From a bacterium (lineage in GTDB: Bacteria > Patescibacteriota > Saccharimonadia > Saccharimonadales > Saccharimonadaceae): a stretch of 42,971 nt of DNA. Below the pieces are notes generated by a model. That model ran no database searches, was not told the DNA's origin, and saw nothing but the letters and a program-made list of their open reading frames with translations. The stretch covers positions 1 to 42,971 of the forward strand of contig JAUIFG010000009.1 in the NCBI GenBank assembly GCA_030429445.1, given 5' to 3'. Positions 15,369 to 24,554 of the stretch are shown here, one piece after another (position 1 is the first letter of the stretch; each line of letters starts with the position of its first letter). The position numbers and the translations under genes are program-made.

Positions 15369-17492
15369 CTAGTATGCTGGCGTATCGGTCTTTGCACGAA
15401 ATGCTGGATCAACTGTGTCTGTGTCAGGAACTTGTCGAGGTGGAAACTTTTTTGGTTGTCCATTTTTAAACGGCCTTGGCTGACCATTCGTAGGTCGTTT
15501 CGAATCGGAACGATTCTGTCCACCACCAATCTCGTTAATAACAGGAATGACGATTGGCGTACGACGTGTCTGATCATACAAAATATGCGTAATCTCGTCT
15601 TTGATTTCTTTTTTGATCTGATCAATGTCAACCTTGTTGCCCGCAAAACTTCGAGCAACTTTTTGTTTCAAATACTGCCGAATCAAGCCCATGAGTTCTT
15701 CACTGTCACGTAGATAAATAAATCCACGACTAATGATGTCCGGACTTGTCAGTAGACGTCCACTACCCTTTTGAACCGTTAGCACTACGACAAACATTCC
15801 TTCGTTTGCGATGTGAATACGATCCTTGAGTACCACTTCACTAACAATCGCACCGCTATCGTCATACATAATGCCACCGACAGGTATGCGACCGTTCTTT
15901 TTTGCACCACTTGGTGTAATTTCAATAACATCACCGCTATCACACACAAAAATATTATCGCGAGGAATCGCACATTCTTTTTCGGCAAGCGTAGCATTAT
16001 GAACTAACATATGAAATTCACCATGAATAGGCATGTAGTACGTAGGATTCAATGCGCTAATTAATTTGACATGATCATCGTAGTAACCGTGACCAGACAA
16101 GTGAATACGTCCGATACCATGCAAGTGTGTCTTGCGGTCTCGAATAACCTCACTACCTTCACGCATCAAGCCGTCGATGGTACGAACAATATACTTCTCG
16201 TTACCGGGAATCGCGCTCGAACTAAAGACAATGATGTCGGATTTTTTAACTTTGAGGTGCTTATGTGCACCACTGGCCATACGATTCAATACTGCGTTAA
16301 ATTCGCCCTGCGATCCGGTACAAAGAACGACAACTTTGCTGTCGGGTAATTTAACAATGTCTTCCATTTTGACAATTGTATCTTTGGGGATCTTGATCGT
16401 ACCCGTACGTAAAGCAACTTCAATATTCTGAATCATGCTATAGCCAGCAATCGCAACCTTACGACCATATTTATGCGCTTCTTCCATAATCATCTGCAAA
16501 CGATGTAATTGGCTGGAGAATGTCGAGATAATAATACGCTCATTCGGATGACGCTCCATAATCTGACCGACACTCTCTTTAATATCGAATTCACCATGTT
16601 GATGCGTACCCTCGTCTTCGCAGTTCGTGCTCTCGTTCATGAGCAGCAAAATACCTTCTTTGGTTGCAATCTCTGTCAATCGTTCAAGGTCAAACTTGAC
16701 CCCATCGACTGGATCCTCTTCGAATCGCCAGTCACCAGTATCTACCAACACTCCTAATGGCGTGCGGACGACAACAGCAGATGCATCGGGAATCGAGTGA
16801 CAAACGCGAACGAGTTCGATGTTGAAATTATCACCAAGTTGAACACGTTCATGCTTTTCAGGATCAACTTCATGATACTCGGGCTTATAGCCATCGGTTG
16901 ATTCTTCCATAGTCCTCTGGAGCATTGCTAGCGTAAACTTACTCGCATATACAGGTGCTCCAAATTTCGACAAAATATGTCGCGCAGCACCAATATGATC
17001 CAAGTGACCGTGAGTAAAGACAACTCCTCGTATTTTGTGTTTATTCTGCTCTAGATATGAAACGTCCGGTGTAATGTAATTGATACCTGGATAGTCAGGG
17101 CCAGGGAATAAAAATCCGCAGTCGATGACAATAATGTCATCTTCATATTCAATCGCCATCATATTCTTGCCAATACCCATTTCACCCAAGCCACCAACAG
17201 GCATCACCTTGAGCAAAGGCCCTCTCGTTGGCTTTTGTTTCTTGGCATCAGCCAAACTAAATTGTCGACCACCATAACCGTTGTAAACTGATTTGTTAAC
17301 GGGAACATTAATCATGTGCTGCGATGCTCGCAAGTTCACATTTTCTGATGTCCGACGTTGTGCGCGAAATACCTCACCCTTCCGCGTATTCGTACCATTA
17401 AGCACAGTGTTATTTGATTTTTGCCTTTGTTGCGACTGGGGTCGCTTACTCTGATCATCTTGAGCAGCGTTAGAGAGTCTACGTTGACCCAT
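15369..17492 (-). CDS. rnj: Ribonuclease J
   Basis: A 707-residue metallo-beta-lactamase/beta-CASP nuclease for mRNA decay and rRNA maturation (endo- and 5'-exonuclease in the family). The zinc motif HGHLDH is at 161-166, with VCHSIPDA, DTGDW and the beta-CASP motifs ISTFSSQLHR and SGHGYYDD downstream, then the C-terminal domain. The first ~90 residues are a basic, Q/R/N-rich disordered extension absent from Bacillus RNase J, and the last ~60 are also basic and disordered; both may bind RNA. AAGGAG lies 8 bases before ATG. An extended -10 (TGTGATAAT, 17591-17599) predicts a leader of about 90 bases. Confidence 0.96.
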   Translation of the reverse strand: MGQRRLSNAAQDDQSKRPQSQQRQKSNNTVLNGTNTRKGEVFRAQRRTSENVNLRASQHMINVPVNKSVYNGYGGRQFSLADAKKQKPTRGPLLKVMPVGGLGEMGIGKNMMAIEYEDDIIVIDCGFLFPGPDYPGINYITPDVSYLEQNKHKIRGVVFTHGHLDHIGAARHILSKFGAPVYASKFTLAMLQRTMEESTDGYKPEYHEVDPEKHERVQLGDNFNIELVRVCHSIPDASAVVVRTPLGVLVDTGDWRFEEDPVDGVKFDLERLTEIATKEGILLLMNESTNCEDEGTHQHGEFDIKESVGQIMERHPNERIIISTFSSQLHRLQMIMEEAHKYGRKVAIAGYSMIQNIEVALRTGTIKIPKDTIVKMEDIVKLPDSKVVVLCTGSQGEFNAVLNRMASGAHKHLKVKKSDIIVFSSSAIPGNEKYIVRTIDGLMREGSEVIRDRKTHLHGIGRIHLSGHGYYDDHVKLISALNPTYYMPIHGEFHMLVHNATLAEKECAIPRDNIFVCDSGDVIEITPSGAKKNGRIPVGGIMYDDSGAIVSEVVLKDRIHIANEGMFVVVLTVQKGSGRLLTSPDIISRGFIYLRDSEELMGLIRQYLKQKVARSFAGNKVDIDQIKKEIKDEITHILYDQTRRTPIVIPVINEIGGGQNRSDSKRPTNGQPRPFKNGQPKKFPPRQVPDTDTVDPAFRAKTDTPAY

Positions 17493-17590
17493 AAATTGTT
17501 ATTCTCCTTATTTTTCTTGTTTTGAAATTTATTTGCTTATACAAGGCTCGGGAAGCTAAATCTGCCAATTTCCCTAAGTAGTAATCTAAT

Positions 17591-17599
17591 ATTATCACA
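17591..17599 (-). promoter_or_regulatory. Extended -10 promoter of the RNase J gene
   Basis: Minus strand TGTGATAAT. It predicts a ~90-base leader with a GGGAA/TTCCC stem before AAGGAG, unlike the leaderless genes around it. RNase J or PNPase genes are often autoregulated through leaders; here that is only a possibility. Confidence 0.45.
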
Positions 17600-17634
17600 C
17601 ATATTGCAAAAAAGCAAACGTTTTTCTGATTATG

Positions 17635-18477
17635 CTATTTCTTTACTTTGTCTTTTGCCTGACGCACAACTCTCTGAGGAAATGGAATTTCAATACCGTT
17701 CTTTTCAAATGCTTTCTTTAGACGAGTGCGATATTCACCTGCAACATTCCATTGTTCAATCGGAATAGTTTTACCTACAGCTTTTAGGTTAACGCTAGAA
17801 TCCCCAAAACTATCCAAGCGTAGATACTCAACGGGTTCAATAATGCGATCTTTCCAATCCGGATCATCCGCCAAATCCTGACCCACTTTATTCATCACAT
17901 CTTTCGCCTTGTCTATGTCCGTATCGTAGCTCACCCCCACATCAATAATTAGTCCTGAGTATTCCAACGTCATATTCTGCACTGTGTTGACTTCACCATT
18001 TGGTATAAAATAGACACTTCCGTCCAAGTCGCGTAGCTTTGTAGTTCGTATCGTAACCTGCTCTACTATACCGGCATGTCCACCAATAGAAACCACATCA
18101 CCTACCCTGTATTGATTCTCGAGAATGATAAAGATTCCACTCAGAAAATCCTTTACGGTACTCTGTGCACCAAAGCCTATAACAATACCGATCAGCCCAG
18201 CTCCGGTAGCGAGCGCGGCTAGATTCACCTCAAACTCATTGAGTATCAATATCGAACCAATGAACCAAATTGCAATTGTGAGCGCAGTTCGAAACAATCC
18301 AGTGAGTGTTTGCTCGCGCTGTCGTTCTTCCTTGGCATTCTTGTATTTTTTGCCTCGAACAGCCTTTTCGACCACTCGCCCGATATAATCTCTAACGACA
18401 AATTGAATAACGCCCAGTACTACCACATAGAGCAGTATTCTAAACCATATTCCACCGTCGGTAATAAGTTCCCACAT
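17635..18477 (-). CDS. Small-conductance mechanosensitive channel (MscS family)
   Basis: From ATG 18477 the protein has 280 residues. Three hydrophobic segments are seen (about 8-28, 60-80 and 85-115); the last is the pore-lining TM3 with Gly/Ala packing (LAALATGAGLIGIVIGFGAQSTVKDF split over it). The beta domain (YRVGDVVSIGGHAGIVEQVTIRTTKLRD, FIPNGEV) and alpha/beta C-terminus follow, ending in a basic tail. It releases solutes during hypo-osmotic shock. The frame reaches back to a TTG at 18513 overlapping udg, but ATG 18477 gives the normal topology. MscL is also encoded in this window. Confidence 0.93.
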   Translation of the reverse strand: MWELITDGGIWFRILLYVVVLGVIQFVVRDYIGRVVEKAVRGKKYKNAKEERQREQTLTGLFRTALTIAIWFIGSILILNEFEVNLAALATGAGLIGIVIGFGAQSTVKDFLSGIFIILENQYRVGDVVSIGGHAGIVEQVTIRTTKLRDLDGSVYFIPNGEVNTVQNMTLEYSGLIIDVGVSYDTDIDKAKDVMNKVGQDLADDPDWKDRIIEPVEYLRLDSFGDSSVNLKAVGKTIPIEQWNVAGEYRTRLKKAFEKNGIEIPFPQRVVRQAKDKVKK

Positions 18478-18502
18478 ACTTCCAGCGTAACATATGTGTT
18501 TG

Positions 18503-19093
18503 TCAGTCCTCAAGTTTGGCGATTATCTTTGGAACACTCAAGAAATCGTCGATCAATGTCTGCCTCATGCCTCCGTTATATAAAGCTGCAGCGGGATGAT
18601 ACAGCGGCACCACAATCAACTTTTCATCACCAAATTTGATACGTTTTGCTTGTCCATGAATCTGGCTAATTTTCATACCTGGCAAAAAATACTCCATGCT
18701 ATGCCTGCCAAGCGTGATAACAACTTTTGGCTGAATAATCTGTAGTTGCTTTAGTAAGTATGGCCAAAATTCCTTTTTCTCTTCCGGCAACGGATCGCGG
18801 TTATTTGGTGGGCGGTATTTTACGATGTTCGTAATGAATACGTCACCCCTATCCATATTAGCTTGTGCCAACATTTCGTTGAGAAACTTACCCGCAGCAC
18901 CAACAAATGGTAAACCCTGCTCATCTTCCTTTTTACCCGGTGCCTCACCGACGAATACTATATCAGCATCACTATTACCAGCACCCATTACAAGATTGGT
19001 TGCTTGTTCTGCTAAATCTCGACAAACGTCATTATCCAGAACGATCTGCCTTAATTTATCTAATTGCACCTGCTTGTCTAGTTTTGTTGCCAT
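18503..19093 (-). CDS. Uracil-DNA glycosylase, family 4-like, lacking most iron-sulfur ligands
   Basis: A 196-residue protein matching family 4 UDG: motif GEAPGKKEDEQGLPFVGAAGKFLNEML, then FITNIVKYRPPNNRDPLPEEKKEF, PKVVITLGRHS and YHPAAALYN. It should remove uracil from DNA to start base-excision repair. Family 4 enzymes carry a 4Fe-4S cluster held by four cysteines; here only C24 remains: the partner upstream is N/D, the VVKC cysteine is Tyr and the last one is aromatic. So the cluster is probably absent. Extended -10 TGATATACT ends 7 bases before ATG (leaderless). The stop lies 25 bases inside the region upstream of mscS. Confidence 0.88.
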   Translation of the reverse strand: MATKLDKQVQLDKLRQIVLDNDVCRDLAEQATNLVMGAGNSDADIVFVGEAPGKKEDEQGLPFVGAAGKFLNEMLAQANMDRGDVFITNIVKYRPPNNRDPLPEEKKEFWPYLLKQLQIIQPKVVITLGRHSMEYFLPGMKISQIHGQAKRIKFGDEKLIVVPLYHPAAALYNGGMRQTLIDDFLSVPKIIAKLED

Positions 19094-19100
19094 AAATAGT

Positions 19101-19109
19101 AGTATATCA
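19101..19109 (-). promoter_or_regulatory. Extended -10 for leaderless UDG gene
   Basis: Minus strand TGATATACT; the box (19101-19106) ends 7 bases before ATG 19093. No ribosome site. Confidence 0.55.
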
Positions 19110-19115
19110 AGTCAA

Positions 19116-19144
19116 TTGCTCTAACAGGGAAAAGCAAGTATAAT
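19116..19144 (+). promoter_or_regulatory. Promoter of the subtilase gene
   Basis: TTGCTC, 17-base spacer, TATAAT (19139-19144), giving a ~24-base leader to ATG 19175. The leader contains a small GCAG/CTGC stem and no clear Shine-Dalgarno. Confidence 0.5.
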
Positions 19145-19174
19145 GGTTATGTACGTTACAGCAGAAAAACTGCA

Positions 19175-20839
19175 ATGACACAAATATCAAAAAACATCAC
19201 CCACGCATCCCTTCATCTCATGCTATTTTTAGGCGCTATACTTTGTGTCGCTCTCGTCAGACAGTTCTTTACGCCAATCGTATCGACTCCCCCGTCACCT
19301 AAAACTGAACCAAAAAATTATTCAATAGCTAGAGCCGAACAAAAACCACCTCAAGCATCAAGTAGCAACAACCAGACAACTCAACCTACTCCTAAAAAAC
19401 AAGCAAGCCTCTCACCTGCACAGGATGCAATCAGACAATCGGTTCAGACTGAGTACGTCTATCATATCTTTGCTACACCCAACGATCCTACCTACGAAAG
19501 CACTAACTGGTCACTGGCGAAAATTAATGCCGAAGCTGCGTGGGATATAACAACTGGCGACGGTTCGACCATTGTTGCTGTTATCGATAGTGGTTTTGCC
19601 CTAAACCATGATGACTTGTCAGACAGATGGCACACGAATACAAGCGAAGTCGGCATGACTCAATTAGGTGATGCTTGCTGGACAGGTTCACCTCAGGATA
19701 AATCAACAAACACTTGCGATGATGATTCAAATGGATACATCGACGATTGGCAAGGATGGAGTTTTGTGATGGGCGACAACAACCCACAAACTGGACGAAC
19801 TAATGAGACTGGTGATGGTGTAAGGCATGGTACTCAAGTGTCAGGTCTTGTTGGCGCATCGGGTAATAACGCTATTGGCATCGCTACAGTAAACTGGGAC
19901 ACTCAAATCATGCCCCTACAAGCACTCGATGATAACGGAACCGGCTACACCAGTGACGTTACTGCTGCAATTTACTACGCCGTTGATAATGGTGCTGATG
20001 TTATCAATATGAGCCTTGGTTCATACAGCGCTGATCCTTCGGTAAAAACAGCCGTTGAATATGCGATTGATAGTGACGTTGTTGTTATTGCTGCTGCTGG
20101 AAACTGCGGAAATGGTACGGGCAATGAGTGTACGGGTGTCCCAATAGGCAAAATCGGCTATCCAGCCGCCTACCCCGATGTTATCGCCGTCGGTGCAGTT
20201 GACTCAAGCGACAATCGCTCTAGCTTTAGTAGCTATGGGCCAGAACTGGATGTTATAGCGCCCGGTTCTGCCGTACCAATTTCGACATCTTGGTCTGCTA
20301 CTGAGCCAACCTCACTTTATACAACAAATCTCTACGGCACATCGTTCTCATCACCCCTTGTTGCCAGCCTCGCAGCACTAATCAAATCAATTCGCCCCTC
20401 TACATCAGTCGCCGATATAACAGCAATTATCAACGGAACTACTTCAAAGCCATCGGGAATGAGTGGGCTATACTACACTCAAAAGTTTGGTCATGGCATC
20501 ATTGACGCCGAACGGGCATTGACAATTGCCATGGCACTCAACGACACATCGGATACCCCAGTATTACTACAGGCAGGCAACCATCGCAAAGAACATGTCA
20601 CAGGAGACACATTCGTGCAAAGTAGCGGATGTGAGACGGCACCAGGTAATCCCTGTACCGTGCAATTCTACCAGCCATCAACTGGCTACACGCACTACCT
20701 CCCCTACCAAATTGCCGACAACAATGGTGCGGGGTGGTCTTGGCTACCCAAGTTTATTGATGTTAGTAGCTGGGAAGTCCGCGCGAGAATTGGCGAAGCC
20801 GTGAACAACACACCCTATATTTTGATTCGCAAAGGTTAA
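19175..20839 (+). CDS. Membrane-anchored or secreted subtilisin-like serine protease (S8)
   Basis: A 554-residue protein. Residues 12-31 are a hydrophobic signal/anchor, and 35-80 are a Pro/Ser/Gln-rich spacer. The S8 catalytic domain has Asp138 (VIDSG), His218 (RHGTQ), Asn310 (AAGN, oxyanion hole) and Ser390 (GTSFSSP), all intact. Cysteines near 168/181 and 311/319 could form disulfides outside the cell. The C-terminal ~100 residues form a separate domain (QSSGCETAPGNPCTVQFY...) of unknown role, perhaps surface or substrate binding. It would digest extracellular proteins, plausibly host or prey proteins for peptide uptake (inference). Its stop overlaps the pnp stop by 4 bases on the opposite strand. 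Confidence 0.93.
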   Translation: MTQISKNITHASLHLMLFLGAILCVALVRQFFTPIVSTPPSPKTEPKNYSIARAEQKPPQASSSNNQTTQPTPKKQASLSPAQDAIRQSVQTEYVYHIFATPNDPTYESTNWSLAKINAEAAWDITTGDGSTIVAVIDSGFALNHDDLSDRWHTNTSEVGMTQLGDACWTGSPQDKSTNTCDDDSNGYIDDWQGWSFVMGDNNPQTGRTNETGDGVRHGTQVSGLVGASGNNAIGIATVNWDTQIMPLQALDDNGTGYTSDVTAAIYYAVDNGADVINMSLGSYSADPSVKTAVEYAIDSDVVVIAAAGNCGNGTGNECTGVPIGKIGYPAAYPDVIAVGAVDSSDNRSSFSSYGPELDVIAPGSAVPISTSWSATEPTSLYTTNLYGTSFSSPLVASLAALIKSIRPSTSVADITAIINGTTSKPSGMSGLYYTQKFGHGIIDAERALTIAMALNDTSDTPVLLQAGNHRKEHVTGDTFVQSSGCETAPGNPCTVQFYQPSTGYTHYLPYQIADNNGAGWSWLPKFIDVSSWEVRARIGEAVNNTPYILIRKG

Positions 20840-22956
20840 CTTTCTTCGACGTCTTTGATACTCAAGCTCAGTCGTCCACGATCATCAATTTCCATCAACT
20901 TTACTTTGACTTCCTGGCCTTCTGTCAAAACATCTTCAACTTTTTCGACTCGATCCTTTGATAACTTGCTAATGTGTACCATGCCATCAGTTCCTGGCAT
21001 GATATTCACGAACGCACCGAAATCTTTGATGGTAACAACTTTACCGGTGTAGATCTTGCCCACTTCTGGCTCTTCAGTCAAGCCACGAATCCATTCCAGT
21101 GCTTTTTCAATACTCTCGCCATTAGTGCCAGCAACAGATATCAAGCCGTCTTCTTTTATGTCAATTTCTGCACCAGTTTCTTTGGTAATCTTGTTTATCA
21201 TCTCCCCACCCTTACCAATAACTGCACCGATCTTTTCGGGATTAATCTTGATCTTTTCAATTCGAGGAGCGTAGGGGCTCATTTTTTCGCGAGGACCAGA
21301 CAGTGTTTCAACCATGTGGCTTAGGATATGTTCACGTCCAGGTTTTGCGGCCTCAATTGCTTGGCGCAATATCTCGACAGGCAAACCATGAACCTTCATG
21401 TCCATTTGCATAGCAGTCACACCGTTTTTGGTACCTGTTACTTTGAAGTCCATATCGCCAGCGAAATCTTCAGCATCGGCAATATCAGACAGGACGTACG
21501 GAGTATCTCCGTCCATCATCAGACCCATAGCGATACCACTCACAGGACTGCTAATAGGGACACCTGCGTCCATTAATGCCAAGCAGCTCGAGCATGTCGC
21601 CGCCATCGATGTAGAACCATTCTGGCTCATGATTTCAGTAACAGAACGAATGGCATACGGAAAGTCTTCTACGCTCGGCAAGACAGGCATCAATGCACGT
21701 TCTGCTAGATACCCATGGCCAATTTCACGTCGGCCAGGACTGCCTAGACGTTTCACCTCACCCACCGTATAACCAGGAGCGTTGTAATGATGCATATACG
21801 TCCGTTCAAAATCTGTCTGTTCCATTGTGTCGACGATTTGCGCATAACTAAGCGGTGCCAACGTTACGATATTCATGCCCTGGGTTACGCCTCGTGTAAA
21901 GATGCTCGAACCATGTGCCCGTGGTAATACACCGACTTCGCTAGATAGTGGTCTAATTTCGTCGAGGGCACGTCCATCTGGGCGCTTTTTTAGTTCAACA
22001 ATACCTTTGCGCACGTCTTCGTGCAGAGCTTTTGTAAATGCCTCATCATATTCATCGCGCAGTTCGGCATATTCTTCCTCGCCAACCTTTTTGGCCATTT
22101 CTTCGTGATAATCCCATCGGAGATTATTTACTAGTTCGTTTCGCTCTGGATATGGCCTGTGGAGTGCTGCACCAAACTTGCCCGCAGTCCATTCATTCGC
22201 AATAGCCTGAATATTCTCATCTGGTAGCACTAATTCGTATTCTTGTTCAACCGGCTTTACCTTTTCGGCCAACTCACGTTGCAATTTGATAGCTGGCTGA
22301 TACTGCTCGAAAGCCCACGCCAAACCATTAGCGATTACATCTTCGGACACCTCATTCGCACCCGCTTCTACCATCGTGATACCACTTTCGATACCAGCAA
22401 CAACTAGATCCAGATCGCTGTTTTCGCGCTCTTCTGGTGATAGGAACGCCTTGAACTCGCCGTTCACTCGACCTACGCGTAGACCAGCAACAGGACCGTC
22501 AAAAGGCGTACCAGTTAGCATCAACGCACTAGAAGCAGCGATCATCGCAATCATATCTGGACGGAAGTTTGGATCCATCGACATAACACTGGCAACCACC
22601 TGAACTTCCTGACGATAGCCCTTTGGAAATAGTGGCCGGATTGGGCGATCGATGATACGACCGATTAGGATAGCCTCGTCACTTGGACGCCCCTCACGTT
22701 TGATAAATCGACTACCACTGATCTTGCCGGCTGCATAAAATTTTTCTTCGTAGTCCACGCTTAGTGGAAAATAATCCAGCACAACTGGTCGCGTGCCAAC
22801 CTGCGCGGTACCTAGTACAACCGTATCACCGTACGTTACCAGTACACTCGCTGTCGAACGAAAACCAACGCGATTTACTTCCAACGTCAGTTCCTTGCCC
22901 GCAAGTTGCGTGCTTACCTTGATAATATCCTTGCCATGAGGATTTATTATAGACAT
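20836..22956 (-). CDS. pnp: Polyribonucleotide nucleotidyltransferase (PNPase)
   Basis: A 706-residue 3'-5' phosphorolytic exoribonuclease. Two RNase PH domains (first with GDTVVLGTAQ, second with SSIFTRGVTQ and NGSTSMAATCSSCLALMDAGVP), a KH domain (IGAVIGKGGEMINKIT) and an S1 domain (GKVVTIKDFGAFVNIMPGTDGMVHISKLS) are in the normal order and length. It degrades mRNA and may form a degradosome with RNase J. AAGGAG lies 5 bases before ATG. It follows rpsO, the classic S15-PNPase order, but has its own -10 and a leader with a perfect AATTCG/CGAATT hairpin. Confidence 0.98.
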   Translation of the reverse strand: MSIINPHGKDIIKVSTQLAGKELTLEVNRVGFRSTASVLVTYGDTVVLGTAQVGTRPVVLDYFPLSVDYEEKFYAAGKISGSRFIKREGRPSDEAILIGRIIDRPIRPLFPKGYRQEVQVVASVMSMDPNFRPDMIAMIAASSALMLTGTPFDGPVAGLRVGRVNGEFKAFLSPEERENSDLDLVVAGIESGITMVEAGANEVSEDVIANGLAWAFEQYQPAIKLQRELAEKVKPVEQEYELVLPDENIQAIANEWTAGKFGAALHRPYPERNELVNNLRWDYHEEMAKKVGEEEYAELRDEYDEAFTKALHEDVRKGIVELKKRPDGRALDEIRPLSSEVGVLPRAHGSSIFTRGVTQGMNIVTLAPLSYAQIVDTMEQTDFERTYMHHYNAPGYTVGEVKRLGSPGRREIGHGYLAERALMPVLPSVEDFPYAIRSVTEIMSQNGSTSMAATCSSCLALMDAGVPISSPVSGIAMGLMMDGDTPYVLSDIADAEDFAGDMDFKVTGTKNGVTAMQMDMKVHGLPVEILRQAIEAAKPGREHILSHMVETLSGPREKMSPYAPRIEKIKINPEKIGAVIGKGGEMINKITKETGAEIDIKEDGLISVAGTNGESIEKALEWIRGLTEEPEVGKIYTGKVVTIKDFGAFVNIMPGTDGMVHISKLSKDRVEKVEDVLTEGQEVKVKLMEIDDRGRLSLSIKDVEES

Positions 22957-23111
22957 GTCTTCTCCTTACTCACTCCAAATATTAGTGCGAATAAGTAACG
23001 GGTACAGGAATTCGCAAACGAATTTCTCTATCCACTACCTATCTCGCCTGAGTGATACTACGCATTATAGCTAAACTGGCGCAATAAATCCACCCAAGGC
23101 CAACACTTGGT
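22957..23111 (-). promoter_or_regulatory. pnp leader and promoter
   Basis: Minus strand TATAAT at 23064-23069 predicts a ~100-base leader. It contains the stem AATTCG-TTTG-CGAATT (near 23013-23028) and AAGGAG. In E. coli, pnp is autoregulated through a leader hairpin; the placement here is similar, but sequence homology is not claimed. Confidence 0.5.
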
Positions 23112-23378
23112 TTATTTACGAAGGCCGAGATGTGAAATGAGGGATTTGTATCCTTCGAAATCTTTTTTCTCGAGGTAGCCAAGCAGCTTTTTGCGTTTGC
23201 CGACCATTTGAATCAAACCACGACGAGCCTTGTGGTCTTGTTTGTGAACATGCAAGTGCTCTGTAATTTCCTTAATTCGTGCAGTCAAAACAGATACTTG
23301 AACCTGAGCGCTACCAACATCTTGCTTGTTCTTTTGCACACCCGAAATAGCCTTTGATTTGTTGTCTTTTGTAATCAT
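23112..23378 (-). CDS. rpsO: Ribosomal protein uS15
   Basis: An 88-residue S15 of standard length: VGSAQVQVSVLTARIKEITEHLHVHKQDHKARRGLIQMVGKRKKLLGYL is the conserved core that binds the 16S central domain. It precedes pnp as in most bacteria. TTGCGC-N17-TACAAT with TG in extended position ends 9 bases before ATG, and there is no Shine-Dalgarno, so the mRNA would have a leader of about 2-3 bases. Confidence 0.97.
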   Translation of the reverse strand: MITKDNKSKAISGVQKNKQDVGSAQVQVSVLTARIKEITEHLHVHKQDHKARRGLIQMVGKRKKLLGYLEKKDFEGYKSLISHLGLRK

Positions 23379-23387
23379 TTGCGTTGT

Positions 23388-23416
23388 ATTGTAGCAGATA
23401 ATCAGAGGTAGCGCAA
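23388..23416 (-). promoter_or_regulatory. Promoter of near-leaderless rpsO
   Basis: Minus strand TTGCGC, 17-base spacer ending in TGC, TACAAT. The box ends 9 bases before ATG 23378. Confidence 0.6.
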
Positions 23417-23441
23417 GTACCCAAACAGATTAAAGGTATAT

Positions 23442-23810
23442 CTATACGCCTTTTTCAATCATACTGCTCATACACGCTAGCAGTTGACTCCTTCGTTTTT
23501 CAAATTCGTCGGCCAGATGTCCATAGCTCGAAAAACGAATTTTGTCTTCACAAATTGCCAATTCGTCAGCTAACCTCTTTACTCCTTCAAGCCTGTCTAT
23601 TGATCCTGTTTCAATAGCTTCAAACAGTAACTCCTGCAACTGATCAGCCGTATCGAGAACGCATCCCGTATCAATTGATTGACTCTCTATTTGCTCTGTA
23701 ACCTCAATAAAAAGGGTATCGAGGGCAACGTTGTATGCCAAAAAAGCTTCGGTTTTTCTATCCTGATCATGATATGCATCAGATGATGTCAGATTTTCTG
23801 TCACTATCAT
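23442..23810 (-). CDS. Hypothetical helical protein, 122 residues
   Basis: I do not recognise this family. From ATG 23810 it starts MIVTENLTSSDAYHDQDRKTEAFLAYN and is predicted mostly alpha-helical, acidic in the middle (ADQLQELLFEAIETGSIDRLEGVKRLADELAICEDKIRF) and basic near the end (FEKRRSQLLACM). There is no membrane segment. The frame extends to a TTG at 23834, but that codon lies inside a perfect inverted repeat that also carries the -10, so I use 23810. It is between truB and rpsO on the same strand. Confidence 0.6.
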   Translation of the reverse strand: MIVTENLTSSDAYHDQDRKTEAFLAYNVALDTLFIEVTEQIESQSIDTGCVLDTADQLQELLFEAIETGSIDRLEGVKRLADELAICEDKIRFSSYGHLADEFEKRRSQLLACMSSMIEKGV

Positions 23811-23819
23811 TGCCTCAAT

Positions 23820-23842
23820 GTTATATTTTCTCAAAATATAAC
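23820..23842. promoter_or_regulatory. Perfect 10-bp inverted repeat over a -10 box
   Basis: GTTATATTTT-CTC-AAAATATAAC. On the minus strand the right part supplies TATAAC, ending 9 bases before ATG 23810. A palindrome over a promoter is typical of an operator, perhaps for autoregulation by the small downstream protein. Confidence 0.5.
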
Positions 23843-23894
23843 ATGACTACCAGTAATTACAAAACTTCTTTTTGTGCTTATCCTATCTGATTTT

Positions 23895-24554
23895 CTACGA
23901 ATCAACACCAAAATCTAACAGCGTTTGTGCATCAGCAACAGTCCAATCAGCAATGGATATGCGACGTAATTGAACGCAGTATGCACCAGTTCCAAGCGCT
24001 TCTCCCATATCCTGCGCCAAACTACGAATATACGTACCGCTACTGACATGTGTACGGATTTTTACATTTGGGTATGTATAGTCAACAAGCTCCAAGCTGT
24101 GAATTGTCACTTTACGCATCGGCATTTCAATCTCTTTGCCTTGTCGAGCTAGATCGTAGGCTCGCTGACCACCAATTTTTAGCGCACTATAAATTGGTGG
24201 TTTTTGCATAATTTCACCCGAAAATTGTTTAAATACACGCTTAACTTCATCTATTGTTGGCTGCGCGTTGCTGGCTGTCGTTATTTCACCCTCCGGATCG
24301 CCCGTACTACTCATTTGCCCCAAGCGAAATGTAGCTTCATACACCTTGTCCAGCTTTGTATAGTGCCCGGCATTCCGACATTCTTTGCCGATGCATAGTA
24401 TCATCAATCCCGTTGCGAATGGGTCAAGAGTGCCCGTGTGCCCCACCTTAACCTTTTTGCCGGCTCTTTCGCTGAGTACCCGCCGAATACGTGCAACAAC
24501 GCCAAAACTTGTCATATCGGCTGGCTTGTCTATCAGAATCGTCCCGTCAGTCAT
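23895..24554 (-). CDS. truB: tRNA pseudouridine(55) synthase
   Basis: A 219-residue TruB, which makes pseudouridine 55 in the T-loop of tRNAs. It starts DGTILIDKPADMTSFGVV and has the catalytic GHTGTLDPFATGLM (Asp), KVYEATFRLG, QKPPIYSALKIGGQRAYDLAR and VSSGTYIRSLAQDMG. The C-terminal PUA-like domain is reduced, as in short bacterial forms. TATACT ends 7 bases before ATG with no Shine-Dalgarno. It is divergent from the PIG-L gene with only 23 bases between start codons. Confidence 0.97.
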   Translation of the reverse strand: MTDGTILIDKPADMTSFGVVARIRRVLSERAGKKVKVGHTGTLDPFATGLMILCIGKECRNAGHYTKLDKVYEATFRLGQMSSTGDPEGEITTASNAQPTIDEVKRVFKQFSGEIMQKPPIYSALKIGGQRAYDLARQGKEIEMPMRKVTIHSLELVDYTYPNVKIRTHVSSGTYIRSLAQDMGEALGTGAYCVQLRRISIADWTVADAQTLLDFGVDS

